DNA from: JBDHWI01 sp964590135
GTDB taxonomy: Bacteria > Chloroflexota > Anaerolineae > J036 > Brachytrichaceae
DNA: 64,000 bases
NCBI GenBank assembly: GCA_964590135.1
Contig: CAZPVX010000009.1
Span: 1 to 64,000, forward strand
Direction: 5' to 3'
Each line of letters opens with the position of its first letter. Position 1 is the first letter of the stretch. A model generated the notes under the pieces. That model did no database searches. It worked only from the letters and a program-made list of their open reading frames with translations, and was not told the origin of the DNA. Position numbers and translations under genes: made by a program. Shown here piece by piece: positions 26,315 to 33,718 of the stretch.

Positions 26315-27010
26315 TCAGGCGCCGGCCTCGGGCGGCGCCGGCGGCTTCGGCGGCTTGTAATCACCCAGCTCGCCGGTTGCGGCGAAGATCACACGCTCGC
26401 ACAGGTTCGTCACGCGATCGCCGATGCGCTCCAAGTTGTGCGAGACCCATACCAGATAGGTGGCTTGCGTCACGGTCTTCGGGTCCTGCATCATGTAGGT
26501 GAGCAGTTCGCGCAACACTTGGTTGTAGAGCGCATCCACCTCATCGTCGCGCGCAGCCACCGCCTTGGCCTCCTCCACATCCATACGCACAAATGCATCC
26601 AGCGCATCGTGGATCATCTTGACCACTATTTCCTGCTGGCGCGGCACATCGATCAACGGCTTTATGGGCGATTCGTCACCAATGCGAACAGCGATGGACG
26701 CAATGCCGCTGGCGTGATCGGAGATGCGCTCCAGCTCAATGGCCATGTGGATGCCGGCAACGATATAGCGCAAATCGCGCGCCGCCGGCTGCTGCGTGGC
26801 AATCGCGCGCATCGCGTCGTTCTCAATCTTGTATCGCAAGTCATTAACCTGCCAGTCGTTTTCGATCACCTGATGCGCCAACACAAGGTTGCGATCCTTC
26901 AGCGCGGCCACAGCTTGCGCCACCTGCACCTCGATCAGAGCGCCCATATGAAGCACATCCTTCCGAATCTCTTCTATGCTGTGATCCAACGCCGAGCGGA
27001 TTTGTGACAT
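26315..27010 (-). CDS. phoU: phosphate-signalling protein PhoU
   Basis: A 231-residue all-helical protein made of two PhoU three-helix repeats, each with an acidic metal-binding motif: ELERISDHASGIA in the first and NLERIGDRVTNLCE in the second. PhoU links phosphate uptake (PstSCAB) with PhoR signalling, but no pst or phoBR genes are nearby. A Pro-rich tail (PPKPPAPPEAGA) is unusual. AAAGG at 27021-27025 is 1 nt from ATG 27019 but 10 nt from ATG 27010, so 27010 is chosen. Confidence 0.94.
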   Translation of the reverse strand: MSQIRSALDHSIEEIRKDVLHMGALIEVQVAQAVAALKDRNLVLAHQVIENDWQVNDLRYKIENDAMRAIATQQPAARDLRYIVAGIHMAIELERISDHASGIASIAVRIGDESPIKPLIDVPRQQEIVVKMIHDALDAFVRMDVEEAKAVAARDDEVDALYNQVLRELLTYMMQDPKTVTQATYLVWVSHNLERIGDRVTNLCERVIFAATGELGDYKPPKPPAPPEAGA

Positions 27011-27108
27011 ATTCGTCATTCCTTTGTGTTGAAATCGCGCGTTCAGCGACGCTTGGGTAAGTTTAGACGAAGCGCAAGCGAAGGGCGATGAACTCTGACG
27101 CCGGCCAA

Positions 27109-27152
27109 TGCGCGAAAAAGCAAAAGGCGAACAGCCGATGGCGTTCGCCTTT
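27109..27152 (-). terminator. terminator of tRNA-Arg
   Basis: On the minus strand a perfect 10-bp stem (AAAGGCGAAC with GTTCGCCTTT, 27123-27132 and 27143-27152) lies directly downstream of the tRNA, followed by the T-rich tail TTGCTTTTTCG. Confidence 0.85.
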
Positions 27153-27157
27153 CGTTT

Positions 27158-27229
27158 TGTCCCTACGCAGATTCGAACTGCGACCTACGGCTCCGGAGGC
27201 CGGCACTCTATCCATTGAGCTATAGGGAC
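27158..27229 (-). tRNA. tRNA-Arg (anticodon CCG)
   Basis: The cloverleaf folds with acceptor GTCCCTA/TAGGGAC, D-arm GCTC/GAGT, anticodon stem CCGGC/GCCG with loop CTCCGGA (anticodon CCG), and T-arm CGCAG-TTCGAAT-CTGCG. The discriminator base is A and CCA is not encoded. The outermost anticodon-stem pair appears to be a C-U mismatch. It reads the CGG arginine codon. It lies between phoU and lysC, with its own terminator. Confidence 0.93.
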
Positions 27230-27314
27230 CCGACACGTTCCATTCTATCAGGCGCATTTGCGCGTGTCGAGACGGGTTGACATGTTGCGGCGCGCGGCAT
27301 CTGGTTTTTGGATT

Positions 27315-27343
27315 GTGTCAAACTGACACGACTTGGCTATAAT
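27315..27343 (+). promoter_or_regulatory. lysC promoter with overlapping palindrome
   Basis: TATAAT at 27338-27343 is preceded 17 nt upstream by a -35-like GTGTCA (27315-27320). That -35 is the left arm of a palindrome, GTGTCA-AAC-TGACAC (27315-27329), which would let a dimeric repressor cover the -35. The leader to ATG 27393 is about 43 nt. Confidence 0.55.
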
Positions 27344-27392
27344 CGCCCGCGGTCTGTAATCAGGCATCCTTTGTGACAACCAAACATCTAAC

Positions 27393-28829
27393 ATGTCTCT
27401 AGCTGTGTTGAAATTTGGCGGCACCTCGGTCGGTGACGCCAACGCCATCCGGCAATCTGCCGCAATTGTGCGTGACGCCAGCGCACAATTCGACCGAATC
27501 ATCGTCGTTACGTCGGCAATGGGCAAGTCGCCCGATCCGCGCGACACGATCAAGGTGACCGACGTGCTGCTTGAAGCGGCAAAGACCTCCGCCTCGGGCG
27601 ACGGTGAGTCCTTTCACAAAGCCCGCCGGCTGCTGGCCGACAAACACCATATCGCGCTGAATGCACTCGTCACCAACAGCGATGATCGCCGGCGCATCGG
27701 CGAGGAGATCGATCAACTACTCGACGGCTTCGAGATGCTGTGCGCCAGTGTGCGCGTATTGGGCGAAGTCACGCCACGCGCGCTCGACGCCATCGCCGGC
27801 CTCGGCGAGCGCATGGCCGCGCGCTTGCTCGCCGGCGCCATCCGCAGCCTGGGCGTCATGTCCGAAGCCCTCGATGCCACCGAGTTCATCATCACGAATG
27901 ACCGCTATCTCAGCGCTGCGCCGCTGATGGACATCACGCGCGAGCGCACTCGCTCACGCATCCTGCCGCTGATCGATGGCGGCGTGGTGCCGGTCGTCAC
28001 CGGCTTCATCGGCGCGACCGAGAAGGGCGTCCCCACCACGCTTGGGCGCGGCGGCAGCGACTACAGCGCCAGCATCATCGCAGCCGCGCTCGACGCAACA
28101 GACGTGTTCAATTACACCGATGTCGATGGCGTGCTGACCAGTGACCCGCGCATCGTGAAGGATGCGCACACCATCGAGGTGCTGACTGCTGCCGAGATGA
28201 GCGAGATGGCATACTTCGGCGCGTCGGTGTTGCATCCGATGACCATCTCACCGCTGATCGAGAACAACATCCCACTGCGCGTGAAGAACACCTTCAACCC
28301 AGCACACCCTGGCACGCTGATCGTGCATCGCAGCGACGCCGGCCCCAGCAACAGCATTATCAAGGCCGTCACTGCGATCAAGAACATCAGCATGATCACG
28401 GTATCGGGGCCGGGGTTGAAAGGTGTGCCGGGCATCGCCGGCCGCACCTTCATGGCGGTGGCGCGCACTGGCACCAGCGTGCTGATGATCTCGCAGGCAT
28501 CCAGCGAGCAGAGCATTTGCTTCGTCATCCCGCGCAGCAGCGTGCATGGCGTGGTCGATGAGTTGCGGCGCGAATTCAAGGCCGAAATCGCCGGCGACGA
28601 GATCAACGACGTGACCACCTTCAACGAGGCCTCGATCATCACGGCGGTCGGCATGGGCATCAGCGAGACGCCCGGCGTGAGCGGGCGCGTGTTCAGCGCG
28701 CTCGGCACGCACAGCATCAACGTGTACGCCATCGCGCAAGGCTCATCTGAGTGCGCCATCAGCATGATCGTGAGCGCCGACAAGTGTGACGATGCAGTCC
28801 GCTCAGTGCACCAGTTGGCTGTGGCCTAG
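27393..28829 (+). CDS. lysC: aspartate kinase
   Basis: Phosphorylates L-aspartate, the committed step to lysine, threonine, methionine and isoleucine. The kinase domain starts with the hallmark KFGGTSVG and includes LGRGGSDYSASIIAAALDA and the VDGVLTSDPR segment. Two C-terminal ACT domains (about residues 310-475), with ISMITVSGPG and SIITAVGMG, give feedback control. The 478-residue length without a homoserine dehydrogenase domain makes it monofunctional. It has its own promoter with a palindrome; lysA lies 15 kb away in the same orientation. Confidence 0.96.
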   Translation: MSLAVLKFGGTSVGDANAIRQSAAIVRDASAQFDRIIVVTSAMGKSPDPRDTIKVTDVLLEAAKTSASGDGESFHKARRLLADKHHIALNALVTNSDDRRRIGEEIDQLLDGFEMLCASVRVLGEVTPRALDAIAGLGERMAARLLAGAIRSLGVMSEALDATEFIITNDRYLSAAPLMDITRERTRSRILPLIDGGVVPVVTGFIGATEKGVPTTLGRGGSDYSASIIAAALDATDVFNYTDVDGVLTSDPRIVKDAHTIEVLTAAEMSEMAYFGASVLHPMTISPLIENNIPLRVKNTFNPAHPGTLIVHRSDAGPSNSIIKAVTAIKNISMITVSGPGLKGVPGIAGRTFMAVARTGTSVLMISQASSEQSICFVIPRSSVHGVVDELRREFKAEIAGDEINDVTTFNEASIITAVGMGISETPGVSGRVFSALGTHSINVYAIAQGSSECAISMIVSADKCDDAVRSVHQLAVA

Positions 28830-28974
28830 CGAGAGCAGCACCTGCCAGGCCGCCGGCCCTCTTGCCGTAAGGCAGGATTTGTGAGCCGCGCGTGACTAAT
28901 TCAGTTATTGCGTGTTGAATAGGGAGCAAGGCATCAAACAGAAGCTTTCACGAAGCCCAGAAGGAAGAATCAAC

Positions 28975-29709
28975 ATGTTGAACAAAGACGTCAAAGCGTA
29001 TATCGCAGAATTCATCGGCACATTCGCGCTCGTGTTTCTCGGTTCGGCGGCAGTGTGGCTGGCCAAGTCCAACCCGCAGTACAGCGCTGGCCCGCTGGTG
29101 CCGGCCTTTGCGCACGGCCTCGCCATCGTCTTCGCAGTCTATTCCATCGGTCACATCAGCGGCGCGCACCTGAACCCCGCCGTGTCCGTCGCGGTCGCCA
29201 TCGCCGGCGGCATCAAGTGGTTGCAAGCAGGCATCTACATCGTCGTGCAGATCGTGGCGGCGATCGTGGCGGCGCTGGTGCTGAACGCCGTGCTGCTGCC
29301 GATAAACAACGTGCCGGCTGCGGCCAACTTCGGCACATTCAGCTTCAACGTCAATGCCACCACCTCAATGGGCGCGCTGGTGATCGAAGCCATCCTGACG
29401 TTCTTCCTCGCCTTCGTGGTGTGCATGGGCGCGGTCTACGGCAAGGCAGGCAATTTCGCCGGCCTCGCCATTGGCCTGACACTCGCGGGATGCATCGCTG
29501 CCGGCGGCGCCCTCACCGATGCCTCGCTCAACCCGGCGCGCTCGATCGGTCCGGCCATCGTCGCCGGCAACTTGCAATACATCTGGGTCTACATCGCCGG
29601 CCCGATCCTCGGCGCGGCAGTCGCTGCCGTCGTCGCTCGCTACGTCATTCACACTCCCGATGCGAAGGAGCAGACCCCGCCGGCCAAGAATACCGGCCGC
29701 CGGCAATAG
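28975..29709 (+). CDS. aquaporin / MIP-family channel
   Basis: A 244-residue major intrinsic protein with six helices and both pore NPA boxes (SGAHLNPAVS and DASLNPARSIGPA). The residue after the second NPA box is Arg, as in aquaporins; GlpF-type glycerol channels have an Asp there in a longer loop E, so water is the more likely substrate. ATG 28975 is preceded by AGAAGGAAG; an in-frame TTG at 28912 is rejected. It lies 145 nt after lysC, so it may have its own promoter. An extracytoplasmic insert PINNVPAAANFGTFSFNVNA between helices is a little longer than usual. Confidence 0.9.
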   Translation: MLNKDVKAYIAEFIGTFALVFLGSAAVWLAKSNPQYSAGPLVPAFAHGLAIVFAVYSIGHISGAHLNPAVSVAVAIAGGIKWLQAGIYIVVQIVAAIVAALVLNAVLLPINNVPAAANFGTFSFNVNATTSMGALVIEAILTFFLAFVVCMGAVYGKAGNFAGLAIGLTLAGCIAAGGALTDASLNPARSIGPAIVAGNLQYIWVYIAGPILGAAVAAVVARYVIHTPDAKEQTPPAKNTGRRQ

Positions 29710-29787
29710 CCTGATGCGCTCGGGAATCACAAGCTGGACGAACAATCCGATCACGCTCAGCTTGTAAATCCCGCCTGCACAACAAGC

Positions 29788-29812
29788 CAGAGGCGCGAGA
29801 CACGCGCCTCTG
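29788..29812 (+). promoter_or_regulatory. hairpin at the der promoter
   Basis: A perfect 10-bp stem (CAGAGGCGCG at 29788-29797 with CGCGCCTCTG at 29803-29812, 5-nt loop). It starts 79 nt after the aquaporin gene and covers the -35 position of the presumed der promoter (-10 at 29819). It may end the aquaporin transcript or act as an operator; no U-tract follows. Confidence 0.45.
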
Positions 29813-29818
29813 CGTCTG

Positions 29819-29824
29819 TACAAT
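29819..29824 (+). promoter_or_regulatory. -10 box directly before der
   Basis: TACAAT lies 9 nt upstream of the GTG at 29834, implying a leaderless der mRNA. A -35 is not evident because the position falls in a GC-rich hairpin. Confidence 0.45.
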
Positions 29825-29833
29825 GACTTCATT

Positions 29834-31405
29834 GTGACAAAAGGATTTGTAGCGCTGGTAGGCCGGCCCAACGTCGGCAAAAGCACTTTGTTCAACCGGC
29901 TCGTCGGCGCGCGGCTGAGTGTCGTCGACGATCGGCCCGGCACCACCCGCGATCGCATCCAATCCACCTGCGAATGGGGCGGTGTGGAGTTCACCGTCGT
30001 CGACACCGGTGGCATCGAGCCATTGGAACAGCTGAAGAACAAGGATGCAAAAGCGCTGGCCGAAGGCTCAGCAGATTTTGTGCGCGAAATTCGCGAGCAG
30101 GCCGAGATCGCCATTGACGAGGCCGACGTGATCGTGTTCACGGTCGATGCGCAGGTAGGATTGACATCGATCGATGAGGCGGTGGCCGGCATCCTGCGCA
30201 AGCTGATCGGGCAGCGCCAAGCCGCCGGCAAAGTCGTGCCGCCAGTGCTGGTGGCCGCCAGCAAAGCTGAGGCGCAAGCCCCGCGCGATGCCGCCGTCGA
30301 GTTCTACAAGCTCGGTCTGGGCGAAGTGTTTCCCGTGAGCGGCATTCATGGCAGTGGCACCGGCGATTTGCTCGATGCGATTGTCGAAGCGCTGCCGAAG
30401 CGCGCTGAAGCTGGGGCAGTCTCAGACGAGACGGTGAAGATTGCGCTGGTGGGCCGGCCCAACGTCGGCAAGTCCTCCATGTTCAACCAGTTGATCGGCG
30501 AAGACCGCGTGATCGTGAGCGATGTGCCCGGCACCACCCGCGACGCCGTCGACACCGTTATCGCGTTCACCGATGCCAGCGCAGAGAACACCAACGATGC
30601 AGAGGACGCCGAGGCAACAGAGGATTTTGCTGGTCAGGCGTTTGATGAGGGAGAAGCGGATCCGGAATTCGGCGCTGCGAACTCCGAACTCGAAACTCTG
30701 CACTCTCAACGCATCACGCTGATCGACACTGCCGGCATCCGCAAGCGCGGCGCGATTGATCCGGGCGTGGAGAAGTGGAGCGTGCTGCGCGCTTTCAAGA
30801 GCATCGAGCGCGCCGACGTGGCGCTGTTGCTGCTGGATGCCACACAGGGCATCACCGCGCAGGACGAGCACATCGCCGGCTTCATCCTCGACGAAAACAA
30901 AAGCGTCGTCGTGCTGGTCAACAAGTGGGATTTGATTGAGAGCGCAGAGAAGGTCGAGCGCAGCGCAAAGCTGGTGGAAGGGCTGGGTTTGCTCACCGAA
31001 AAAATGCAGGACTTCATGCAGGTCGTGCAGGATCGGCTGAAATTCCTGAGCTATGTGCCGGTGCTGTTCGTCAGCGCGAAGAGTGGATTTCGCGCCGATC
31101 AGATTCTGCCAACGGCGTTGCGGGTGAATGAGGCGCGCTCAATGCGCATCTCAACCAGCGACCTGATGCGGATCGTGCGCGAGGCCAGCGAAAAGCACGC
31201 CCCGCCGGCGCGTGGCGGCAAGCGCCTCAAGCTCTACATGGCACAGCAGGTCAGTGTGAACCCGCCGACTTTCGTCATTCATGTCAACGACGTGGCGCTG
31301 GCGCACTTCACCTATCAGCGCTTCCTCGAAAATCGCATCCGCGATGAGTTTACATTTCTCGGCACGCCCATTCGCTTGATCTTCCGCGGCCGGCGCGAGG
31401 AATGA
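29834..31405 (+). CDS. der: ribosome-assembly GTPase Der (EngA)
   Basis: A tandem-GTPase protein needed for 50S subunit maturation; 523 residues against a usual 440-490. G-domain 1 has its P-loop GRPNVGKS (10-17) and DTGG (57-60), but its G4 motif is degenerate: SKAE (143-146) instead of NKxD. G-domain 2 has its P-loop (207-214), DTAG (298-301) and a normal NKWD. About 45 extra acidic residues (about 246-291) sit between the G2 and G3 motifs of the second domain. The C-terminal KH-like domain is intact. Start GTG 29834 follows a -10 box. Confidence 0.95.
   Translation: MTKGFVALVGRPNVGKSTLFNRLVGARLSVVDDRPGTTRDRIQSTCEWGGVEFTVVDTGGIEPLEQLKNKDAKALAEGSADFVREIREQAEIAIDEADVIVFTVDAQVGLTSIDEAVAGILRKLIGQRQAAGKVVPPVLVAASKAEAQAPRDAAVEFYKLGLGEVFPVSGIHGSGTGDLLDAIVEALPKRAEAGAVSDETVKIALVGRPNVGKSSMFNQLIGEDRVIVSDVPGTTRDAVDTVIAFTDASAENTNDAEDAEATEDFAGQAFDEGEADPEFGAANSELETLHSQRITLIDTAGIRKRGAIDPGVEKWSVLRAFKSIERADVALLLLDATQGITAQDEHIAGFILDENKSVVVLVNKWDLIESAEKVERSAKLVEGLGLLTEKMQDFMQVVQDRLKFLSYVPVLFVSAKSGFRADQILPTALRVNEARSMRISTSDLMRIVREASEKHAPPARGGKRLKLYMAQQVSVNPPTFVIHVNDVALAHFTYQRFLENRIRDEFTFLGTPIRLIFRGRREE
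30679..30706 (+). repeat. heptamer array inside der
   Basis: Four consecutive heptamers, GAACTCC, GAACTCG, AAACTCT and GCACTCT, code for residues 282-291, the end of the acidic insert in the second GTPase domain. The NNACTC core closely resembles the array between moaC and moaD. Confidence 0.65.
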
Positions 31406-31425
31406 TGTTTGAAGCGCAGGCAGCC

Positions 31426-33684
31426 CTACCCATCATGCATGATCGCCTGCACCGCGAGCGCCGGCGCGTTCTCCTGGCCATAGCGGTTGCGTGAGTAACT
31501 GACGATCAACTCGCGCTTGGCGCGCGTGATGCCAACATATAGCAGTCGCAAGCGCTCGGCGATGTACTCGATGTGCGCCTCACGCATCAGGTCAACCTGA
31601 TTGACCAGCCCTGCGTAGGCCGGATCGACCAGCAACCCCAGCGCCTTTCGCGCTTCAGTTGCCGGGTCATGCCCGCCGAGAAACCACTGCTGACCGCGAA
31701 ACTCGCCGCCGGCGTCGTGCGGGAACTCGATGCGATCGGCGCTGAGCAGATATACACGATCCCACTCCAGCCCCTTGGCTTTGTGCATGGTGGTTACCGT
31801 GATCTGGCCCTCTACTGGTTCGAAGCCGGCTTCGATCAGCGAACTGCTCATATAACGCTGGCGGTTGGTCGCAATCTCGTTCAGCTCATTGGCAATGTCG
31901 ATCAGCGTGGCCTGCGGGTTGAGTTGCGTGAAGCGGCGCAGGCTGACCGCGAGGCTGTGCGCAATTGCCAGCTCGGTATCGCGCGTGAACAGATCCTGCG
32001 AGATGCTGAGCATCAGTTGATCGACCGGCAGCACGCTGGCGCGCAGCCATTTCGCGGTCAGCGCCGCAATCTGTTCAATCTCGCGCTGGTCCTCTATGGC
32101 CACATCGATGGATTCAGGCAGCGCCGGCGCGCCTTCACCCATCGGAAAGAGCAATCGTTCCGGCCTGGCGCTGCGCAACAAGGTGCGAATGCGGCCATTG
32201 CGCGCATCACCCGCCACGCCCAACCCCACCTCCACCATCGCTGCGCGCAGATCGGCCAGCACATTCATATTGGTGGGTTGACCGCAGAAGCGCACCGCCT
32301 GCCCCAGCACGCGCGCAACATCACGCACTGGTTGCGCATTGCGCAGTTGATCCTGATACAGCGGGTTGACATGTTCCTGCTGGATGCGTTCAAGGACGCC
32401 TACCACGCGTTCACCTTGATAATTGGTTGGCACGAGGATGGCACAGGTGCGATCGCGCTGCGCCAGGACGAACTTCACTGCACTCTGCGCGACCTTTGCG
32501 ACCTCCACATCCTCATCGTTGAAACTTTGCAGATGAATGTGCGCCTCGCCCGCCGGCGGGTTTTGCTGCGCATCGCCGGCCTCGGTCGGGTGGATGAGCG
32601 TCTCATCGGTCAACGCATCGCGCCGCACCTCGCTTTCGGGGTGATGCCGCACAGCCCATTCGACAAGGCGATTCGCAAGATCGATGATGGGCTGCGCGCT
32701 GCGGCCGCTCACGGTCAAGGGCAGCACGGTCACGCCGGGCCGGCGCATGAACTCGCGGAAGTAGCGCACATCCGACGCGGTGAACGTGGTCATGATGGCC
32801 TGGTTTGGGTCGCCGACGCGCACCCAGTTGCCATGCGACTCCACCAACTGCGACAGGATCATTTCCTGCAAGGGCGTGCTGTCCTGCGCTTCGTCTTCGA
32901 GCACGAACTGCCAGCGCGCGCTCAGCCGGCGGCGGAAGGCATCATCGTTGGCCAGCGCGCGAATTGCGCCCCAAATCAGATCGTCGAAGTCGAGCCGGCC
33001 ACCGGCGTTCATGACTTGCGCGTAGCGCTCGTAGATTGCAGCGCCGATGCGCAGAAAGGGTGATGCAGATGCTGACTGCTGCGCGCTATCGCGCTGGTCA
33101 TCTAGCTCATTGAGGCCTGTCAACTCAGCTTCGATCAGGCCGCTCACTGCCGCCGGCGTCAACCGCAGGTTCTTCGCCAGCTTGGTCACCTCCGCGCCCA
33201 GTCGCTCAGTCGCCTCGCGCCATTTGTCCTCCACCTGCGCGCGCTGCGCGCCGCTCAGGTCGCCAGGCAGGAAGCTCAGCCAGTAATCGCGATGGGTCTG
33301 GGCAAACCAGCGCGCAGCTTCGGGCATGGTGTTCTGCCCGCTGATTTCATCGTCGATGCGGTAATCGGATGCGGTGCCGGCGAGGTCGGGGCGCTCACGA
33401 ATGATGCTGTTGGCAAGGCTGTGCAGCGTCATCACACGGTAGCCGGCGTCGGGCAGTTTGCGCTCCATCAACATGCGGCGAATGCGCCCGCGCACCGTTT
33501 CAACCGCGGAGTTGGTGAACGTGACAACCAGCACTTCGCCCTCGTTTTGAATGCAGTTGTTCGCGATCAACTCGACTGCCAGCGAGGCAAGCGTGTGCGT
33601 CTTGCCGCTGCCCGGCACTGCCGAAACGGCCAGTTTGCCGCCGCGGTAATCGGCGATTCTGCCTTGCTCTGCGCGAAGCGTCAT
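31426..33684 (-). CDS. UvrD/PcrA-type SF1A DNA helicase
   Basis: A 752-residue superfamily-1A helicase that should unwind DNA 3' to 5'. All core motifs are present: I AVPGSGKTHT, Ia VVTFTNSAVETV, II LEDEAQDS, III RVGDPNQAIM, V ITVTTMHKAKGLEWD and VI LRLLYVGITRAKREL. There is no C-terminal nuclease domain. Start ATG 33684 follows GATAAT at 33692-33697 on the minus strand. It lies 34 nt downstream of another SF1-like gene on the same strand, and the two may form a complex. Confidence 0.92.
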   Translation of the reverse strand: MTLRAEQGRIADYRGGKLAVSAVPGSGKTHTLASLAVELIANNCIQNEGEVLVVTFTNSAVETVRGRIRRMLMERKLPDAGYRVMTLHSLANSIIRERPDLAGTASDYRIDDEISGQNTMPEAARWFAQTHRDYWLSFLPGDLSGAQRAQVEDKWREATERLGAEVTKLAKNLRLTPAAVSGLIEAELTGLNELDDQRDSAQQSASASPFLRIGAAIYERYAQVMNAGGRLDFDDLIWGAIRALANDDAFRRRLSARWQFVLEDEAQDSTPLQEMILSQLVESHGNWVRVGDPNQAIMTTFTASDVRYFREFMRRPGVTVLPLTVSGRSAQPIIDLANRLVEWAVRHHPESEVRRDALTDETLIHPTEAGDAQQNPPAGEAHIHLQSFNDEDVEVAKVAQSAVKFVLAQRDRTCAILVPTNYQGERVVGVLERIQQEHVNPLYQDQLRNAQPVRDVARVLGQAVRFCGQPTNMNVLADLRAAMVEVGLGVAGDARNGRIRTLLRSARPERLLFPMGEGAPALPESIDVAIEDQREIEQIAALTAKWLRASVLPVDQLMLSISQDLFTRDTELAIAHSLAVSLRRFTQLNPQATLIDIANELNEIATNRQRYMSSSLIEAGFEPVEGQITVTTMHKAKGLEWDRVYLLSADRIEFPHDAGGEFRGQQWFLGGHDPATEARKALGLLVDPAYAGLVNQVDLMREAHIEYIAERLRLLYVGITRAKRELIVSYSRNRYGQENAPALAVQAIMHDG

Positions 33685-33691
33685 AGAACAA

Positions 33692-33697
33692 ATTATC
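33692..33697 (-). promoter_or_regulatory. -10 box before UvrD-like helicase
   Basis: GATAAT (within TAGATAAT) ends 7 nt before ATG 33684 on the minus strand. It may give the helicase its own leaderless transcript in addition to readthrough from the upstream gene. Confidence 0.35.
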
Positions 33698-33718
33698 TAC
33701 ACAAACGTAAGCTGAGCC

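Noticed and set aside
28842..28876. CCTGCC...GGCAGG inverted repeat after lysC as a terminator
   Set aside because: Only a 6-bp outer stem, interrupted inside, with no T-tract; too weak to call.
31573..33063. 496-residue plus-strand frame opposite the UvrD helicase
   Set aside because: All helicase motifs are on the minus strand; the plus frame is an artefact of codon bias.
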